Shown here: positions 5,540 through 8,852 of the stretch, piece after piece
Layout of the letters: each line of letters opens with the position of its first letter
Numbering within the stretch: the first letter of the stretch is position 1
Source of the DNA: Bacteroidota bacterium
GTDB lineage: Bacteria > Bacteroidota > Bacteroidia > Bacteroidales > FEN-979
DNA length: 8,852 bases
Direction: 5' to 3'
Assembly: GCA_026391755.1 (NCBI GenBank)
Contig: JAPLDN010000037.1
Span: 1 to 8,852 of the forward strand
The notes under the pieces: generated by a model
The model's database searches: none
Seen by the model: only the letters and a program-made list of their open reading frames with translations
What the model was told of the DNA's origin: nothing
Translations under genes and position numbers: made by a program

Positions 5540-7843
5540 TCAGTCTTTAACACATCTGACAGGAAGGGCATTAGACCGGGATGAAGGATACTGGGAAACG
5601 CTGTAAGAATAATTATTCAATCCCCTGACGATAGCGCGTAAAGTTCCGCTGGTACCGGAGGTCCAGTACATGCTTGCGGTTAATGCATTCCCCGAAGTAA
5701 AGGCCCAGGTATCGTTAAGAAAATACACTCCATTAAGTAAAGCGTGAAATCCATTAACAGGATTAAGATCTTTTAGGTAGTTGCCCGCCAGCCCTTCGCC
5801 CGGGTTCATTCCTGAAACGGTATTGATAAGACTCTGCCATTCTGATTCAGTGGGGATATGCCATTCAGGAGGGCAAAGACCCTGAACGGTTTGACCGGGA
5901 ACTGGAACCTGGAACTGCATCAGCTCATCCCATTGGTAAAGGCCCCCTGAAGCCAGGCAGGTACCATTGTAGCAATACTTTTCGGAGTAGCAATTATCGC
6001 TTTGAGGCAATTGATCTGAAATAGCATTCCCATAATTAAGATTGGAAAGCATCCAGCATTTACCGCCTATATTAAATGCAGGGTAGGATTGGAGATCCCT
6101 GGGATCAATTAAATTTGCAGGACAGCTTAAAGAAGAACTTCCTGGTTTTACAGTAATTACAACAGGATCTGAGAATTTTTTGCAAGTGTGGAAGTCGGTG
6201 AATAAATAGGTAACTGAATGCGCCGTATTAGGCGGAAAAGTGGATGGGCTGAACAGGCCGGTGGTTGATAAGACTCCATCTATATAATAGCTGCCGGCAG
6301 GGCCAAGTGGTAATCCGCCTTTTAATGTAAAAGGCCTCGAAGTTGTAGTTGTTATGAGATCGTTGCAGGCAGTAAGGTGAACATCGGGAAGGGGATGGAC
6401 CGTGATCGGAAGTGAGGATGCAGGGCCTGAAGCACAACCGGTTTTAGTGCCCTGTACATAGAGGTTCCCGCTTGAAGCAGTCAGGCCAAACGCCACAAGA
6501 GCGCTGTTGCCGCTTGGCGGGGCCGGTGTGATAACTCCTGTGGCGGGGATATAAGACCAGAGATATCCATCAGCATTATTTATCACAGGTACCTGGTACG
6601 TTTTTGACAAACCAACGCATACTTCCAAGGGGCCTGTTATCGTTCCTGCCGCATCAGGGATGAGAGTAAGTGTAATGGCTTTTGAATCATGGGCGGAACA
6701 ATCTACACCGGGAGCATAATGGATAGTTTCAACCACATCAACTAAAACAGGATTTGTGTTTCCCCAGGTAACACTTATACTTGATCCCGTGCTGCCACCC
6801 GGCGACCCTCCTGTAACGGTCCAGGTATAAGAATGACCAGTCAGAGCCGGTCCGAGAGAATATGTTACCTGGCTGTTGCCGCAAGGGGAAACAGCTGCCG
6901 GATTGGCTGTGATGACCGGCGTGGGAGATGGGCTGATGATGACATTATACAGCTGGGTTGATGCACTGCAGTTGGGTGAAAGGTTAAGGTCTGTTTCGGT
7001 GACCTGAACTGTTCCACCGGGACCTGGCCCCCAATCCACCTGTATGGAATTGCCCGGATTCCCCGTAAAGGCAATGGCACCATTAACAACCCAGTTATAA
7101 CTGTGGCCTGGAACATTGGACGAAGAGTATATAACCGCGGTTTGGTTGTGACACACCTGGTTCGGACCAACGATGGCAGGGGTTGGCAGTGGGTTCACAA
7201 AGACTTTGTAATCGGCAGGAGTCCCTGCGCAGGGAATTCCGATTTGTGATGAAGGAATAATATGATAATTGACATAAGCCTGCACAGCGGATGAATTTGT
7301 AATGGTTTGAACCGGGATCTGATTGGTTCCGGAAGCCTGAAAGCCGGTAATAGATGGAGAGGAGGCTGTGGCAGTCCATGTAAAGTCAGATGGGTTGACA
7401 TTAGCTGTAAGTAAGACCACGGAAGTGGATGTTCCCGAACAGATGACCTGTGACAAGGAAGTATTGGTCACTGCGGGTCTCGGATTGACCTGGACCTTAT
7501 AAGTTGACAAAGGGGTTCCCTGGCAGCCTGCAATAGAGGGAGTGATCGTATAAGTTGCATACCTGGGTACGATATCTGTGTTTGAGATGGGAGTAGGCGG
7601 AACAGGGTTTGCACTTCCGTTTCCCGGACATACAGGGATACCCGGATCACAGCTAATGGCCCAGGTGTAATCAACAGGCAGTGTAGTTACATTGGAGCTT
7701 AGCGGAACAGCTTGTGTTTGATCCCCTGAACAGATAATCTGGTTATTTATTGAATTTACTGCAGGTACAGGGTGCACTGTAACTGTATAGCCGGATGCCT
7801 GCCCCGGGCAATTATTGGCTCTCGGAACAATGGAATACGAGGA
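5540..7843 (-). CDS. C-terminal part of giant PKD-like repeat protein with Fib_succ_major domain
   Basis: This is the downstream reading frame of a gene broken near 7840. The frame is open from about 7872. The apparent start at 7777 is a GTG inside a module (V-H-P-V-P), so it is not a real start. Reading from 7777: two PKD-like modules with ICSG signatures (residues 1-98 and 99-196); three PKD-like modules with SYNWVV/SYTWTV and VDWG/VTWG signatures or relatives (197-284, 285-375, 376-462); an Ig-like segment (463-551); and a C-terminal domain (about 552-745) of the Fibrobacter succinogenes major paralogous type, with NIGGKCWMLSNLNYG, GGLYQWDELMQ, CPPEWHIPTESEWQSL and a final LPVRCVKD. Such proteins are exported and probably sit at the cell surface, in adhesion or polymer binding; that role is inferred from domain style. 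I do not recognise a type IX secretion C-terminal signal after the last domain. It ends 63 bp before the V4R start on the same strand. Confidence 0.85.
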   Translation of the reverse strand, partial: SSYSIVPRANNCPGQASGYTVTVHPVPAVNSINNQIICSGDQTQAVPLSSNVTTLPVDYTWAISCDPGIPVCPGNGSANPVPPTPISNTDIVPRYATYTITPSIAGCQGTPLSTYKVQVNPRPAVTNTSLSQVICSGTSTSVVLLTANVNPSDFTWTATASSPSITGFQASGTNQIPVQTITNSSAVQAYVNYHIIPSSQIGIPCAGTPADYKVFVNPLPTPAIVGPNQVCHNQTAVIYSSSNVPGHSYNWVVNGAIAFTGNPGNSIQVDWGPGPGGTVQVTETDLNLSPNCSASTQLYNVIISPSPTPVITANPAAVSPCGNSQVTYSLGPALTGHSYTWTVTGGSPGGSTGSSISVTWGNTNPVLVDVVETIHYAPGVDCSAHDSKAITLTLIPDAAGTITGPLEVCVGLSKTYQVPVINNADGYLWSYIPATGVITPAPPSGNSALVAFGLTASSGNLYVQGTKTGCASGPASSLPITVHPLPDVHLTACNDLITTTTSRPFTLKGGLPLGPAGSYYIDGVLSTTGLFSPSTFPPNTAHSVTYLFTDFHTCKKFSDPVVITVKPGSSSLSCPANLIDPRDLQSYPAFNIGGKCWMLSNLNYGNAISDQLPQSDNCYSEKYCYNGTCLASGGLYQWDELMQFQVPVPGQTVQGLCPPEWHIPTESEWQSLINTVSGMNPGEGLAGNYLKDLNPVNGFHALLNGVYFLNDTWAFTSGNALTASMYWTSGTSGTLRAIVRGLNNYSYSVSQYPSSRSNALPVRCVKD

Positions 7844-8439
7844 GAGGTATTTGTAAGATGTGGAGTGGGATTAATAGTCACTTCATAATTTGAAGCTGAC
7901 CCCTGACAGCCGTTTGCAAAAGGAGTGATCACGTATGTGACCGTGGCCGGATCGTTTGTGATGTTAACCAGGATGTCTGAAATGGCATTGCCTGTCGCAG
8001 TGTTAAGAGGGAACCCGGTGACCGAACCAGGAGGAGAACAAGTCGCAGTCCAGGAAAAAGACTGGTCAGGGGGAACAACCAGAAGATTAGAAGTCAGCGT
8101 CATGCCGAAAGATGTTCCCGAGCATATGGGGGATGGGGCTGGGTTGGTCACCAGAACTACCGGATGTACTGTTACACTATAGCTGACCGGCGATCCTGAA
8201 CAGCTATTGGCCTGAGGTGTAATGACATATGTAACACTGGCATCTGAGTTGGTAAGGTTGTCGAGATGATCATTGATGTTTAACACCGGACTGGGCTGGC
8301 TTGCAGTAAAACCGCTTACCGAAGAAACAGGGTTGCAGCTTGCGATCCATGTAAAATCGGCCCCGCTTACATTGCTTTGCAGATTTACAGTGAACTGAGA
8401 ACCTGAACAAATCGGATTTGATGGTGAATTCGTTAAGTT
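7190..8439 (-). repeat. Tandem PKD-like protein modules encoded in DNA (about 280-295 bp each)
   Basis: Five consecutive copies of one module type lie in a row: 8439-8161, 8160-7867, 7866-7778 (internally deleted), 7777-7484 and 7483-7190. Each full copy is about 93-98 codons and shares ICSG, a central WTA or WIA, TYxITP and a final V-x-V-x-P. They are diverged at the DNA level, so they are protein repeats rather than near-identical DNA repeats. The next three modules (7189-6392) belong to a related but different PKD-like type. Confidence 0.8.
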
Positions 8440-8852
8440 GGAAATTTCACGGATTTCTGCGATGAAATGTGTACGGACCACCCCCGGGCCACAGTTGAAA
8501 AACGTGCTGCCCGCAGCAGCGGGAGCGGCTGGACGGGGAACGAGAATGATATCCGCAGAGCCTGAAAAAGATCCGGAGCATGAGGTGGTGGAAACTTCAG
8601 TCAGGGTATAAGTCCCGGGAGTTGAAGTATTAAGGATGTATGGAAGCGGACCACTGTAATTTGTTATCCTGGTTTGTGGAGTACCCGAGATGGCGTAAGT
8701 GAAATTATAGGGTGGGTGCGCTCCAGTGATGTTAATGGATACAGTGGCCTGCTGACCATTATCACAGATGTTGCCTCCTCCGCTGATGGTGCCTGCTGGA
8801 CATGGAGTTGGGGGCGCCTGGTAGGTCTTTGAAAATGTACATGGGTTGGACG
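7756..8852 (-). CDS. Upstream fragment of giant PKD-like repeat protein (5' beyond window, frameshifted)
   Basis: The frame is open from the window edge at 8852, so the GTG at 8481 is internal. It hits a stop at 7758-7756 after losing homology near 7843. In order it encodes an Ig-like module (about 8802-8536: AGTISGGGNICD, GTYTLTEVS, SGSADIILVP); a much shortened Ig-like remnant (about 8529-8440: NCGPGVV, THFIAEIREIS); two full PKD-like modules (8439-8161 and 8160-7867), each with an ICSG-type start, an FTWIASC/FSWTATC core, VTYVITP and a VTVHP/VTINP end; and the first residues of a third (PHLTNTS). The last 40 or so codons of this frame, after LTNTS, are out-of-frame sequence, because the other frame resumes with YSIVPRANNCPG. 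With the downstream fragment it forms one gene that continues beyond the window. Sequence style is that of an exported Bacteroidota surface protein. Confidence 0.8.
   Translation of the reverse strand, partial: SNPCTFSKTYQAPPTPCPAGTISGGGNICDNGQQATVSINITGAHPPYNFTYAISGTPQTRITNYSGPLPYILNTSTPGTYTLTEVSTTSCSGSFSGSADIILVPRPAAPAAAGSTFFNCGPGVVRTHFIAEIREISNLTNSPSNPICSGSQFTVNLQSNVSGADFTWIASCNPVSSVSGFTASQPSPVLNINDHLDNLTNSDASVTYVITPQANSCSGSPVSYSVTVHPVVLVTNPAPSPICSGTSFGMTLTSNLLVVPPDQSFSWTATCSPPGSVTGFPLNTATGNAISDILVNITNDPATVTYVITPFANGCQGSASNYEVTINPTPHLTNTSPRIPLFREPIIARGRHPAIQLQCTLYLQ
7838..7846 (-). other. Frameshift and module-deletion junction
   Basis: Minus-strand coding matches the module consensus in one frame up to LTNTS (about 7844) and in another from YSIVPRANNC (from 7837). 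About 60-70 residues of a normal module, from ICSG to the strand before ITP, are missing at the join. The loss is not a multiple of three bases. It is either a real deletion that breaks the gene or an assembly collapse in repetitive sequence. Confidence 0.7.

Noticed and set aside
5540..8852. Two separate adhesin genes with starts at 8481 and 7777
   Set aside because: Both starts are GTG codons in the middle of conserved modules, and the frame is open upstream of each; the pieces are one broken gene.

Overview
The window looks like a chromosomal piece of a Bacteroidota genome, probably from a free-living or uncultured member of the Bacteroidales/Sphingobacteriia-like range. The reasons are a very large secreted protein built of PKD/Ig-like modules that ends in a Fibrobacter-succinogenes-major-type domain, a short Bacteroidota-style lipoprotein, a fused formiminotransferase-cyclodeaminase, start codons without Shine-Dalgarno sequences, and moderate GC. 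No sequence search could be run, so the taxonomy rests on gene style only.

Plus strand, 1-3289: the 3' part of a hybrid histidine kinase (HisKA, HATPase, receiver, Hpt; its sensor part lies before the window) is followed by ftcD, the bifunctional enzyme that ends histidine degradation by passing the formimino group to tetrahydrofolate. An array of 7-bp repeats (TCKGATA type) sits just before ftcD, and a diverged copy of the same array sits just after it.

Minus strand, 5476-3331: a compact three-gene unit, transcribed from a short gap that holds a possible Bacteroidota promoter. In order it encodes a V4R-domain protein with a complete XylR/MopR-like zinc-site pattern, a soluble histidine kinase with a HAMP-like segment (8-nt gap), and a small lipoprotein whose ATG overlaps the kinase stop codon (ATGA). 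I read it as a split cytosolic sensor: the V4R protein binds a small ligand, the kinase signals, and the coupled lipoprotein acts at the envelope. No response regulator is in the unit. This is the part of the window most worth following up.

Minus strand, 8852-5540: the C-terminal part of a giant exported protein. It has one Ig-like module, the remnant of another, at least eight PKD-like modules, a further Ig-like segment and the C-terminal Fib_succ_major domain. The reading frame breaks near 7840, where the middle of one module is missing. A second, in-frame compression lies near 8440-8480. These are either real deletions between modules or collapse of repeats during assembly. The N-terminus is outside the window.

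Intergenic gaps are all under 100 bp. I saw no tRNA, rRNA, CRISPR array or transposase.
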